From Clostridiales bacterium (GTDB lineage Bacteria; Bacillota_A; Clostridia; Christensenellales; Aristaeellaceae), in contig JAAYZL010000125.1 in NCBI GenBank assembly GCA_012514855.1, positions 1-11,761 on the forward strand: DNA of 11,761 nucleotides, read 5' to 3'. This document shows positions 1 to 6,209 of the stretch, piece by piece. Each line of letters opens with the position of its first letter. Position 1 is the first letter of the stretch. The notes below the pieces were generated by a model, which ran no database searches, was not told the DNA's origin, and saw only the letters and a program-made list of their open reading frames with translations. The position numbers were made by a program, and so were the translations under genes.

Positions 1-742
1 ACAACAGCCACTCGCGGCAGAACGCGCGCCAGTAGTCGAACCACTCGAGATCCTCGCCGGGCCTGCAGAAGAACTCGAGCTCCATCTGCTCGAACTCGCG
101 CACGCGAAAGATGAAGTTGCCGGGCGTGATCTCGTTGCGGAACGACTTTCCGATCTGGCAGATGCCGGCGGGCAGCTTCTTGCGCGTCGCGCGCATCGCG
201 TTCTGGAAGTTGACGAAGATGCCCTGCGCGGTCTCGGGGCGCAGGTAGATCTCCGCGGCGGAGTCCTCGTTGACGCCCTGGTGCGTCCGGAACATCAGGT
301 TGAACTGGCGGATGCCGGTGAAGTCCTTCTTTCCGCAGGTGGGGCAAGCGACACCGTTCTCGGCGATGAAGCGCTCGAGCTCCGCGCTCGTCCAGCCGTC
401 GCCGGTCTCCTTGCCCCCGGTGAAGTCCTCGACGAGCTTGTCGGCGCGGAAGCGGGCTTTGCACGATTTGCAGTCCATCAGCGGGTCGTTGAACCCCCCG
501 ACGTGGCCGGATGCCACCCAGACCTCGCGGTTCATCAGTATCGCGCAGTCCAGACCCGTGTTGTACGGGCTCTCCTGCACGAACTTCTTCCACCAGGCGC
601 GCTTGATGTTGTTCTTGTACTCCGCGCCCAGCGGCCCGTAGTCCCAGGTGTTCGCAAGCCCGCCGTAGATTTCCGAGCCCGCGAAAATATAGCCCCTGTT
701 CTTGCACAGCGCAACCAGCTTGTCCATCGTCAGCTTCGCCAT
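1..742 (-). CDS. glyS: Glycyl-tRNA synthetase, single-chain type (3' end beyond window)
   Basis: Charges tRNA-Gly with glycine in the cytoplasm, using ATP. The 247 visible residues begin [10 protein letters not shown] and carry the [18 protein letters not shown] segment (about 22-39) typical of the homodimeric class II enzyme, not the alpha2beta2 type. A zinc-ribbon-like insert shows C91-x2-C94 and C133-x2-C136. Class II motif 2 is clear: FRNEIT at 201-206 followed by [11 protein letters not shown] at 215-225. The anticodon-binding domain lies past the left edge, so the gene is cut by the window and is not necessarily broken. Another ATG sits two codons upstream (748), but AGAGGG touches it directly, whereas it lies 6 nt before the ATG at 742, so I chose 742. 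It has its own promoter. No T-box is seen in its short leader. Function is near certain; naming varies (glyS or glyQS). Confidence 0.97.
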   Translation of the reverse strand, partial: MAKLTMDKLVALCKNRGYIFAGSEIYGGLANTWDYGPLGAEYKNNIKRAWWKKFVQESPYNTGLDCAILMNREVWVASGHVGGFNDPLMDCKSCKARFRADKLVEDFTGGKETGDGWTSAELERFIAENGVACPTCGKKDFTGIRQFNLMFRTHQGVNEDSAAEIYLRPETAQGIFVNFQNAMRATRKKLPAGICQIGKSFRNEITPGNFIFRVREFEQMELEFFCRPGEDLEWFDYWRAFCREWLL

Positions 743-772
743 ATCCATCCCTCTTACTCAAAATGTGGGATA

Positions 773-801
773 AGCATAGCAGATTTGCGCGGACGGTGCA
801 A
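773..801 (-). promoter_or_regulatory. Sigma-A-type promoter of the glycyl-tRNA synthetase gene
   Basis: On the minus strand a TTGCAC box (801-796) and a TATGCT box (778-773) are separated by exactly 17 bp. The -10 box is preceded by TGC, an extended -10 element. Transcription would start near 766, giving a leader of only about 24 nt, which is too short for a T-box. Confidence 0.75.
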
Positions 802-942
802 CGCGTCTGTGTAAAATTTGGCGGGCAATGCTGGCGATGCGGGCGATGCCCTCAGCGCGGGTGGGGGAGCCGCCGCGCGTTTCTGCGGATTTCCATGCGG
901 CGGTCGAGGAGCACGCGCATCCATCTTCTCCATAGAATGGCA

Positions 943-969
943 GAAACCGACGGCATGCGCGTCGGTTTC
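943..969 (-). terminator. Hairpin terminator downstream of the 320-residue protein gene
   Basis: GAAACCGACG (943-952) and CGTCGGTTTC (960-969) form a perfect 10-bp stem with a 7-nt loop, 27 bp after the stop of the leftward gene. The stem has A-rich and T-rich ends, so a short T tract lies within the stem. The sequence after it (TGCCATTCT on the minus strand) is only weakly T-rich, so it may terminate imperfectly. Confidence 0.6.
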
Positions 970-996
970 GATATCGCGGCCGGGCGGCGAAGCGCG

Positions 997-1959
997 CTAT
1001 GCACCTCCCACCTCGGCACAGCGGATCCACCAGCCGTCCCCGGTCTCGCCGAGCCACTCGTAGTCCTCGAGGCCCGGCGGCGGCTCCGGCGTGTAGCTCG
1101 CGGGCAGCGCGTAGCAGACGTAGGCCGGCGCGGAGCCTTCGACGTGTATGCCGATGGCGATGTAGGGATACCCGGAGCCCTCCGGCATCGGCGCGCGCAC
1201 GAACGCGTAGCCCTGTATGCCGGGGCCCTCGATCATGGCGTCGCTCTGCCTGAACAGTGCCCGAAGCGGCTCGATCTCCTCCGGCCACGGGATCGTGATA
1301 TCGATGCCGAACACGCACTCCGGCTCCTCGGCCGGCGCGGCGGGGGCCGCCGGTGCCGCCGGTATCGCCGGTGCCACCGGTGCCGCCGGTGCGGTCGGGG
1401 GTTCGGGGAATTCGAAGTCGGACGGCTCCCCGTCCAATTGTTCCGCGATGTCCTCGGCGAGCGAGTCGCCGTCCTCGGCCCCGGCGACGTAGTCCGCGAG
1501 GTCGGAATCGACGCCCTCGTCCCCGGCGGGCGTTGTCGCCTCCATCCCGAACAGGCCGCACGCGACGACCCGAACGCGCCCCATATCCATCTCCCCGGTG
1601 CCGTTGAGGTTTCCGGCCAGCACGAGCGAGCACCTTCCGCCTTGGACGGCGACCACCACCGCGAGCTGGTAGCTCTCCAGCTCCCGCCCGCCCACGTTCC
1701 GGGGGTCAAACGACGCGTTCAGGCCGTACTGCCCGCGGCTGTCGCGCCGAAGCTCGCCCAGCGCGGCGGCGAAGTAGTCATCGTTGCGCCGGCCGACCAG
1801 CGCCGCGAAAAGCTGGCGCGAGGCGTCCGGCGCCGAAGCCATGAAGCTCAGTGTCCCCATCAGCGTCCGCCGCTCGAGCCGCGCATGGCCCGAACAACCC
1901 TTTTCGACCGCCCGGAGCATGACCAGCGCCCGGCGGTAATCGTTGCGCAACATACCCAT
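997..1959 (-). CDS. Hypothetical two-domain protein with Ala/Pro repeat linker
   Basis: I cannot assign a function. The 320-residue protein has no signal peptide or membrane segment and is probably cytoplasmic. An N-terminal domain (about 1-138) begins MGMLRNDYRRALVMLR and includes the segments SFDPRNVGGRELESYQL and LAGNLNGTGEMD. An acidic stretch (145-185) and an Ala/Pro linker (188-210, APAAPVAPAIPAAPAAP) lead to a C-terminal domain (about 215-320) with PMPEGSGYPYIAIG, YVCYALPASY and a terminal GDGWWIRC. From memory, similar two-part proteins occur as unnamed hypothetical genes in Clostridia, but I cannot check this here. AAGGAGG lies 4 nt before the ATG at 1959 and 10 nt before a second in-frame ATG at 1953, so either may be used. 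It follows the small 67-residue gene by 34 bp in the same direction, probably as one transcript. Confidence 0.8.
   Translation of the reverse strand: MGMLRNDYRRALVMLRAVEKGCSGHARLERRTLMGTLSFMASAPDASRQLFAALVGRRNDDYFAAALGELRRDSRGQYGLNASFDPRNVGGRELESYQLAVVVAVQGGRCSLVLAGNLNGTGEMDMGRVRVVACGLFGMEATTPAGDEGVDSDLADYVAGAEDGDSLAEDIAEQLDGEPSDFEFPEPPTAPAAPVAPAIPAAPAAPAAPAEEPECVFGIDITIPWPEEIEPLRALFRQSDAMIEGPGIQGYAFVRAPMPEGSGYPYIAIGIHVEGSAPAYVCYALPASYTPEPPPGLEDYEWLGETGDGWWIRCAEVGGA
1343..1396 (-). repeat. Six tandem 9-bp repeats coding for the Ala/Pro linker
   Basis: The plus strand shows six consecutive 9-bp units close to GGTGCCGCC (1343, 1352, 1361, 1370, 1379, 1388). On the coding strand they give Ala/Pro triplets. 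The array stays in frame, so gain or loss of units would only change linker length. Read on the plus strand the array mimics a collagen-like protein, which is an artefact. Confidence 0.85.
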
Positions 1960-1993
1960 GCCACCTCCTTGTTGAGGGTATGCGCGCCGTGGT

Positions 1994-2197
1994 TCAGACA
2001 TACCGCTTGCGGGCCCGGTCGTGGTTTTGCATAAGTTGTGTGTAAAGCGCGTGCCCGCCCGCGGCCTTCGCGACCGACTTCGGCGCGGGTTTCGGAGCCG
2101 GTTTCGCAGCCGGCTTCGCGTCGGGAGCGGCGGCGGCCGGGGCCGCCGCGGGCTTCCTTTGATCCGCCCGGCGGAAAATTTCCCTCGGATTTGACAT
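1994..2197 (-). CDS. Small Ala/Pro/Lys-rich hypothetical protein (67 residues)
   Basis: Function unknown. The protein begins MSNPREIFRRADQRK, continues with an Ala/Pro/Lys low-complexity stretch (about 16-46, with repeated KPAPKPAPK-like units), and ends in a compact segment of likely conserved character, GGHALYTQLMQNHDRARKRYV without its last residue or two forming the core (48-67). It has no Cys and no membrane segment. The start at 2197 is set by GGAGGGG placed 6 nt upstream. An open frame continues upstream without a stop, but nothing in it looks like a start site. The gene is 34 bp upstream of the 320-residue protein gene and co-directional. The basic, proline-rich middle could bind nucleic acid or act as a flexible tether; this is only a guess. 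No convincing sigma-A promoter is seen upstream on this strand. Confidence 0.72.
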   Translation of the reverse strand: MSNPREIFRRADQRKPAAAPAAAAPDAKPAAKPAPKPAPKSVAKAAGGHALYTQLMQNHDRARKRYV

Positions 2198-2300
2198 GGC
2201 AATCCCCTCCATTTTCCCTTCAGCGTATGCGAATTTGGGCTTTTTCGTCCGCATATGTTGAAGATTTTTTGATATTTCGATCGCTCCGGCGCGCTCGGGC

Positions 2301-2328
2301 TTGCCAGATTGACAGAATGTGATATAAT
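2301..2328 (+). promoter_or_regulatory. Sigma-A-type promoter for the acidic membrane protein gene
   Basis: TTGCCA (2301-2306), a 16-bp spacer and TATAAT (2323-2328), with TGA forming an extended -10. The start of transcription would be near 2335, leaving a leader of about 95 nt before the ATG at 2430. Confidence 0.75.
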
Positions 2329-2357
2329 AGTACCATATGTATATTCGCAGGAACTTT

Positions 2358-2407
2358 GCCCGGCCGTCCCGGGCCGAGACCCGCAAGCCGGCCTCGCGAG
2401 CGAGGCC
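2358..2407 (+). promoter_or_regulatory. Two stable hairpins in the 5' leader of the acidic protein gene
   Basis: GCCCGG/CCGGGC (2358-2363 with 2369-2374) forms a 6-bp stem with a 5-nt loop. GGCCTCG/CGAGGCC (2390-2396 with 2401-2407) forms a 7-bp stem with a CGAG loop. The second ends 22 nt before the start codon and just upstream of the GAGAGAGGCGG region that serves as ribosome binding site. No T run follows, so these are not terminators. They could stabilise the message or affect translation. No known riboswitch class is recognised. Confidence 0.5.
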
Positions 2408-2429
2408 AAAAGAGAGAGGCGGTCATTCT

Positions 2430-4292
2430 ATGGCGAAGAACAGGGACAATCGCCCCGAACTGGATTACGACGAGTTGCGCGAGCTGCACGAGCGATACAG
2501 GAGCCGCACGCGCCCGGCGAGGTCGGCTTCCGCGCGCGGGGAGAATCCGCAGCCCGACGCCTCCGATGCCGTTTCAGGCGATCCGGAATCTTTGGCGGAG
2601 GCCGCGGCCGAGCCCCGGGAGGCGATCGACGACCGGTTCGACGACGAGCCCTTGGAGGATCTCCCGGAGGAACCCGAGCGGCGGGATTCCGACGGGGACG
2701 CGGGCGAGGAGCCGTTAAACCCGAATCCGTTCGGCTCGATCCTCTCCTTCCTCTCGAAGGTGAAGGGCAAGGTCGGCGGACGCCTCGGCGGACGGAGCGA
2801 GGACGGCGGGGAATACGAGGATTTCGACGCGGACGACGATTTCGACGACAGCCCCGCGCCCGATCCCGAGCCGGCGGACGAGGAAGCGGTCGAGCGGCCG
2901 GTTGTCATCGCTTCGCAAAAGCCGAAGGAGACCCCGCCCGACGAGCCGTTCGACATGCCCGAGGATCTGCCGCCGCCGATCGACCGCGACGCCTACGAGG
3001 GGTACGACGACGAAGAGGACGACGGCGAGGACGACGAAGAGGAGAGCCCGTCCGGGGGCAGGCTCGCGCGGTTTTTGAGCCTGTTCATCGCGCGGGCGGA
3101 AGAGGATGAGAGGGCCGAAGGGGATGCGGACGCGGGAGAGGACGAGGTGTTCGGCGCCCCGCTGTTCCCCGAGGACGACAATGCCGCGCTCGACGCGGGA
3201 GGAGAGAAGAGCATGCAGGAGCCCTCGAAAGTTTCCACCGAAATGACGGAGTTGATGGCCGCGGGTCTCGGCGAGCGAACCCTTTCGCGCAAGGAGCGCC
3301 GCGAGCTCGAGATGCGCAGGCAGGAGCAGGCGGCTTCCGTCCAGCAGGCGGCTTCCGTCCAGCAGGCGGCTTCCGTCCAGCAGACGGCTTCCGTCCAGCA
3401 GGCGGCTTCCGCCCAGCAGACGGCTCCCGTCCAGCAGGCGGCGCCGGGCGTGGACGAGCCGACCAGGGAGTTCCGGCCGATTTCCAGGGCAGGCTCCGCG
3501 CCCGTCGTGGAGCCGATATCGCTGTTTGACGACGAGGAGGACGACGAGTTCGACCAGCCGCTCTCCAAGCGCGAGCAAAAGAGGGCCGAGCGCGCCCGCC
3601 GCAAGGAGGCCAGGAAGGCCGCCTACGACGAGGATATCGAGGATGATTACGAGGACGACGAGGACGAGGCCCCCGCGCCCGAGCCGAAGCGCGAGAAAAA
3701 GCCCGCCCGCCGCTCCAGATACGACGAGGACGAGTACGACGAGGACGAGGACGACGACTACGACGACGACTACGAGCCGAAGAAGCGCCGCGGCAGCCGC
3801 GGTTCGCGCCGCGACGACGACTACGACGACGATTATGACGACGACTACGAGCCGAAGAAGCGCCGCGGTTCGCGCCGCGACGACGACTACGACGATTACG
3901 ACGACTACGACGACGACTACGACGACGAGGGCAGCCCGTCGTTCGGCCGCTACCTGCTGGGCTTTTTCAAGACGCTGCTCCTGATCGCGCTTGTGCTGGT
4001 GCTGGCGGTCATCGGCCTCAACATACTGCACACCGCGGGCAAGACGCCGATCGTCACGCAGATGCAGGGCTCGGTTCGCGAGTGGGCGCCGGACGTGTTC
4101 GACGCGCTGTTCCCGTGCGTCTCGATCGAACAGAAGCAGTCCGAGACGCAGCAGCAGCCTGCTTTGGATCAGCAGCAGCCCGCCGCCGACAATGCCGGCA
4201 ATGCCGGCAATACCGACAATACCGGCAATGCCGGCAACGGCGGTTCCAGCAACGGCGTCATCGCTCCGGCTCCGGTCGCGCCGGCGAACTGA
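2430..4292 (+). CDS. Very acidic repeat-rich single-pass membrane protein, unknown function
   Basis: Function unrecognised. The 620-residue protein is mostly disordered and acidic for about 510 residues, then has one hydrophobic helix (about 512-533, LLLIALVLVLAVIGLNIL) and a Gln/Asn/Gly/Ala-rich tail of about 85 residues. No signal peptide is present; the KKRR-rich flank suggests the long N-terminal part stays in the cytoplasm and the tail faces out. Within it are two short hydrophobic patches (SILSFLSKVKG, about 103-113, and LARFLSLF near 212), two related basic motifs (LSRKERREL near 289 and LSKREQKRAER near 384), six QAASVQ repeats (300-335), and Asp/Tyr blocks alternating with EPKKRRGSR (about 430-505). 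A start at 2337 would lie 2 nt from the predicted transcript start with no ribosome site, so 2430 is chosen. The next gene is a membrane-anchored beta-propeller, suggesting a joint envelope role (inference). Confidence 0.9.
   Translation: MAKNRDNRPELDYDELRELHERYRSRTRPARSASARGENPQPDASDAVSGDPESLAEAAAEPREAIDDRFDDEPLEDLPEEPERRDSDGDAGEEPLNPNPFGSILSFLSKVKGKVGGRLGGRSEDGGEYEDFDADDDFDDSPAPDPEPADEEAVERPVVIASQKPKETPPDEPFDMPEDLPPPIDRDAYEGYDDEEDDGEDDEEESPSGGRLARFLSLFIARAEEDERAEGDADAGEDEVFGAPLFPEDDNAALDAGGEKSMQEPSKVSTEMTELMAAGLGERTLSRKERRELEMRRQEQAASVQQAASVQQAASVQQTASVQQAASAQQTAPVQQAAPGVDEPTREFRPISRAGSAPVVEPISLFDDEEDDEFDQPLSKREQKRAERARRKEARKAAYDEDIEDDYEDDEDEAPAPEPKREKKPARRSRYDEDEYDEDEDDDYDDDYEPKKRRGSRGSRRDDDYDDDYDDDYEPKKRRGSRRDDDYDDYDDYDDDYDDEGSPSFGRYLLGFFKTLLLIALVLVLAVIGLNILHTAGKTPIVTQMQGSVREWAPDVFDALFPCVSIEQKQSETQQQPALDQQQPAADNAGNAGNTDNTGNAGNGGSSNGVIAPAPVAPAN
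3327..3446 (+). repeat. Tandem 18-bp coding repeats (QAASVQ units)
   Basis: Six complete 18-bp units start at 3327, 3345, 3363, 3381, 3399 and 3417, each close to CAGGCGGCTTCCGTCCAG, followed by a partial seventh unit at 3435. The first three are identical at the DNA level and the later ones carry A-to-T or S-to-P type changes. Near identity suggests recent expansion, and 18 bp keeps the frame. Confidence 0.92.
3762..3929 (+). repeat. Asp/Tyr and KKRRGSR coding repeats
   Basis: The stretch GACGACGACTACGAGCCGAA and what follows it recurs 75 bp apart (3762 and 3837), encoding DDDYEPKKRRGS. It is flanked by degenerate GAC/TAC codon runs up to about 3929. The result is alternating strongly acidic and strongly basic blocks just before the membrane helix. 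It is a low-complexity coding repeat, not a mobile element. Confidence 0.85.
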
Positions 4293-4306
4293 GAAATCCT
4301 AAACAC

Positions 4307-4349
4307 GGCGGGTTGTCCAATGCGCTGAGCTTTGAACGACCCGCCTTTT
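4307..4349 (+). terminator. Intergenic hairpin with short T run between acidic protein and propeller genes
   Basis: GGCGGGTTGT (4307-4316) pairs with ACGACCCGCC (4336-4345) over 10 bp including one G-U pair, with a 19-nt loop, followed by TTTT (4346-4349). It lies 14 bp after the upstream stop and only 4 bp before the ribosome binding site of the next gene. No separate promoter is visible between the genes, so it may act as a partial terminator that lowers downstream expression. Confidence 0.6.
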
Positions 4350-4362
4350 CGTTGGAGGGTTC

Positions 4363-6204
4363 ATGTCGACAGGAAAACGTAGACGCCGGAAGCGGCGGCG
4401 CCTCTCCCGCGGCGCGGGCGCGTTTCTGGCGTCCGTCTGCGCGCTCGTCGCGGTTCTGGGCGTGTTCTCGGTGCTGGCGTTCAGGGGGCGTCCGGGCGGG
4501 GACAGCGCCGATGTCGCGGCGATCGCGCCCGCGGAGCCGACGGTTCTCGCGGAACTTCCGCCCACGGAAACCGCGCCGCCGCTCGAAGCCAACGCGACCT
4601 TTGAGGCAGCCGTTCCGCTTGAAACCGAATCGATTGAAGCCGCGCCGACCTTTGAGGCCGTACCGGTCTTTGAGACCGCGCCGCCGGCCGAGGCGGTCGC
4701 TCTCCCGGGCATGTTTGCGATCTCCGGAATCCACGAGGGCGCGCGGCCGGAGCGGTTCAAGGTCAAGACCACCGTCTACGAAGGCGGCGATTCGGTCGAC
4801 CGCTACGCGCGCGACCCCGAAATCCACATGGGGCCGCCAGCCGCATACGCCGCGCTCGAGGGCGTGACGACGTTTCGCGGCAACAACTACCGGGACTCCG
4901 CGGCGTTCGGGCGCATCCCCGACGACCCGCAGTCGTTCGAGCACGCGTGGTCGATCAAGATCGGCGGCATCGACGAGTGGTCGGGCGTCGGCTGGACGGG
5001 CCAGTGCGCGATCGTACGCTGGCCCGCCGAAACCGTTGAAATCATGAACATCCGCCCGGAGAAGAAGCGGAAGGAGGGCCTCACCGAGGTCATCTACGCG
5101 ACGCTCGACGGGAAAATCTACTTCCTCGACCTCGAAGACGGCGAACCAACGCGCGACCCGATCAAAGTCGGCGCGCCGATCAAGGGAAGCGTCTCCGTCG
5201 ACCCGCGCGGCTATCCGCTCCTGTACTGCGGGCAGGGCATCGACGAGGTGCGCGGAAAGTCCGTCAAGATCGGCACCCGCGTCTTCAGCCTGATCGACCA
5301 GAGCCTTTTGTACTTTCTCGACGGCCGGGACAAGAAGGCGATCCGCTACTGGTACGCGTTCGACGCCGCGCCGCTGATCGACGCCGAGACCGACACGATG
5401 ATCCAGATCGGCGAGAACGCAATCCTGTACCTCGTGAAGCTCAACACGCGGTTCGATCCCGCGGCGGGCACGATCTCGGTCGATCCCGAGGTCGACCGCT
5501 ATGTGTTCCGGTCGAGCGTGTCGAAGCAGCCGGGCATGGAAAACTCGATCGCCGTCTACAATCAATACGGGTACTTCGCGGACAACTCGGGGCTTCTGCA
5601 GTGCGTGAACCTGAACGCGCTCAAGTGCGAGTGGGCGGTCGACGTCGGCGACGACACCGACGCGACGACCGCGCTCGAGGAAGAGGAGGGTGGGCTTGTC
5701 GCGCTCTACACCGCGTGCGAGCTCGAGCACAGCTCCGGCGGGAAGGCGTATTTCCGCAAGCTGAACGCGCTGACCGGCGAGCAGCTCTGGTACCTGCCGG
5801 TCAAGGTGCGCACCTCCGGCAGCAGCGAGGGCGGCGCGTTCGCGACGCCGGCGGTGGGGAAGGGCGCGCTCGGTTGGCTCGTGTACGTCTACATGACGCG
5901 CACGAGCGGCGGCTCGACGCTCTACGCTGTCGACAAGGAAAACGGGAACGTCGCCTGGGAGGTCAATATGGGCTCCGGCGGCTGGTCGTCGCCGGTGTGC
6001 GTATATTCCGAGAGCGGCAGGGGGTATGTCGCGCAGGGCAGCGCCTCCGGGAAGCTGCGGCTTCTCGACGGGCTGACCGGCGACCAAGTCATGGACTGCG
6101 ACCTCGGATCGAACATCGAGGGCTCGCCGGCGGTATTCGACGACATGCTCGTCGTCGGCACGCGCGGCAGGCGCATCTTTGGCGTAAAAATCAAAGGGGG
6201 ATAA
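4363..6204 (+). CDS. Membrane-anchored PQQ-type beta-propeller repeat protein
   Basis: The 613-residue protein has a very basic start (KRRRRKRRR, residues 5-13), one hydrophobic helix (about 17-40) that acts as an uncleaved signal anchor, and a Pro/Thr/Glu/Ala-rich linker (about 45-125, with loose repeats such as TFEAAVPLE and TFEAVPVFE). A large propeller domain follows from about 165. This domain opens with GVTTFRGNNYRDSAAFG and has blades ending in patterns such as LNALTGEQLWYL, LYAVDKENGNVAWEV and LRLLDGLTGDQVMDC. This blade pattern is that of PQQ/YWTD-like repeats, found in BamB and in many ligand- or protein-binding propellers without bound PQQ. It would sit outside the membrane. No catalytic residues are identifiable, so a scaffold or sensor role is as likely as an enzyme. 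GGAGGG lies 3 nt before TC-ATG at 4363. glpK follows after 5 bp. Confidence 0.9.
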   Translation: MSTGKRRRRKRRRLSRGAGAFLASVCALVAVLGVFSVLAFRGRPGGDSADVAAIAPAEPTVLAELPPTETAPPLEANATFEAAVPLETESIEAAPTFEAVPVFETAPPAEAVALPGMFAISGIHEGARPERFKVKTTVYEGGDSVDRYARDPEIHMGPPAAYAALEGVTTFRGNNYRDSAAFGRIPDDPQSFEHAWSIKIGGIDEWSGVGWTGQCAIVRWPAETVEIMNIRPEKKRKEGLTEVIYATLDGKIYFLDLEDGEPTRDPIKVGAPIKGSVSVDPRGYPLLYCGQGIDEVRGKSVKIGTRVFSLIDQSLLYFLDGRDKKAIRYWYAFDAAPLIDAETDTMIQIGENAILYLVKLNTRFDPAAGTISVDPEVDRYVFRSSVSKQPGMENSIAVYNQYGYFADNSGLLQCVNLNALKCEWAVDVGDDTDATTALEEEEGGLVALYTACELEHSSGGKAYFRKLNALTGEQLWYLPVKVRTSGSSEGGAFATPAVGKGALGWLVYVYMTRTSGGSTLYAVDKENGNVAWEVNMGSGGWSSPVCVYSESGRGYVAQGSASGKLRLLDGLTGDQVMDCDLGSNIEGSPAVFDDMLVVGTRGRRIFGVKIKGG

Positions 6205-6209
6205 GCGCA

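Noticed and set aside
1217..1492. Plus-strand open frame with Gly-Ala-Ala collagen-like repeats
   Set aside because: It is the complement of the Ala/Pro linker repeats in the leftward 320-residue gene, has no ribosome site, and the leftward frame has a strong one and non-repetitive domains on both sides.
2309..2328. TTGACA (2309-2314) near TATAAT as a consensus promoter
   Set aside because: Only 8 bp separate the two, which is not usable. TTGCCA at 2301-2306 with a 16-bp spacer is the more plausible -35.
2198..2345. Leftward promoter for the 67-residue protein gene
   Set aside because: AT-rich segments such as TATTAT near 2327 exist, but no -35/-10 pair with acceptable spacing was found on the minus strand, so none is listed.
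2337..2429. ATG at 2337 as start of the acidic membrane protein
   Set aside because: It is about 2 nt from the predicted transcript start and has no ribosome site, and the extension coincides with the leader hairpins. The ATG at 2430 follows a purine-rich GAGAGAGG site.
3327..3446. Short regularly spaced repeats as a CRISPR array
   Set aside because: Units are 18 bp, contiguous without spacers, and translate in frame within a long gene. No cas gene is present.
2715..4031. Minus-strand open frame with long Val runs
   Set aside because: The Val runs are the complement of GAC/TAC codon repeats in the acidic protein. The plus frame has a promoter, ribosome site and membrane helix.
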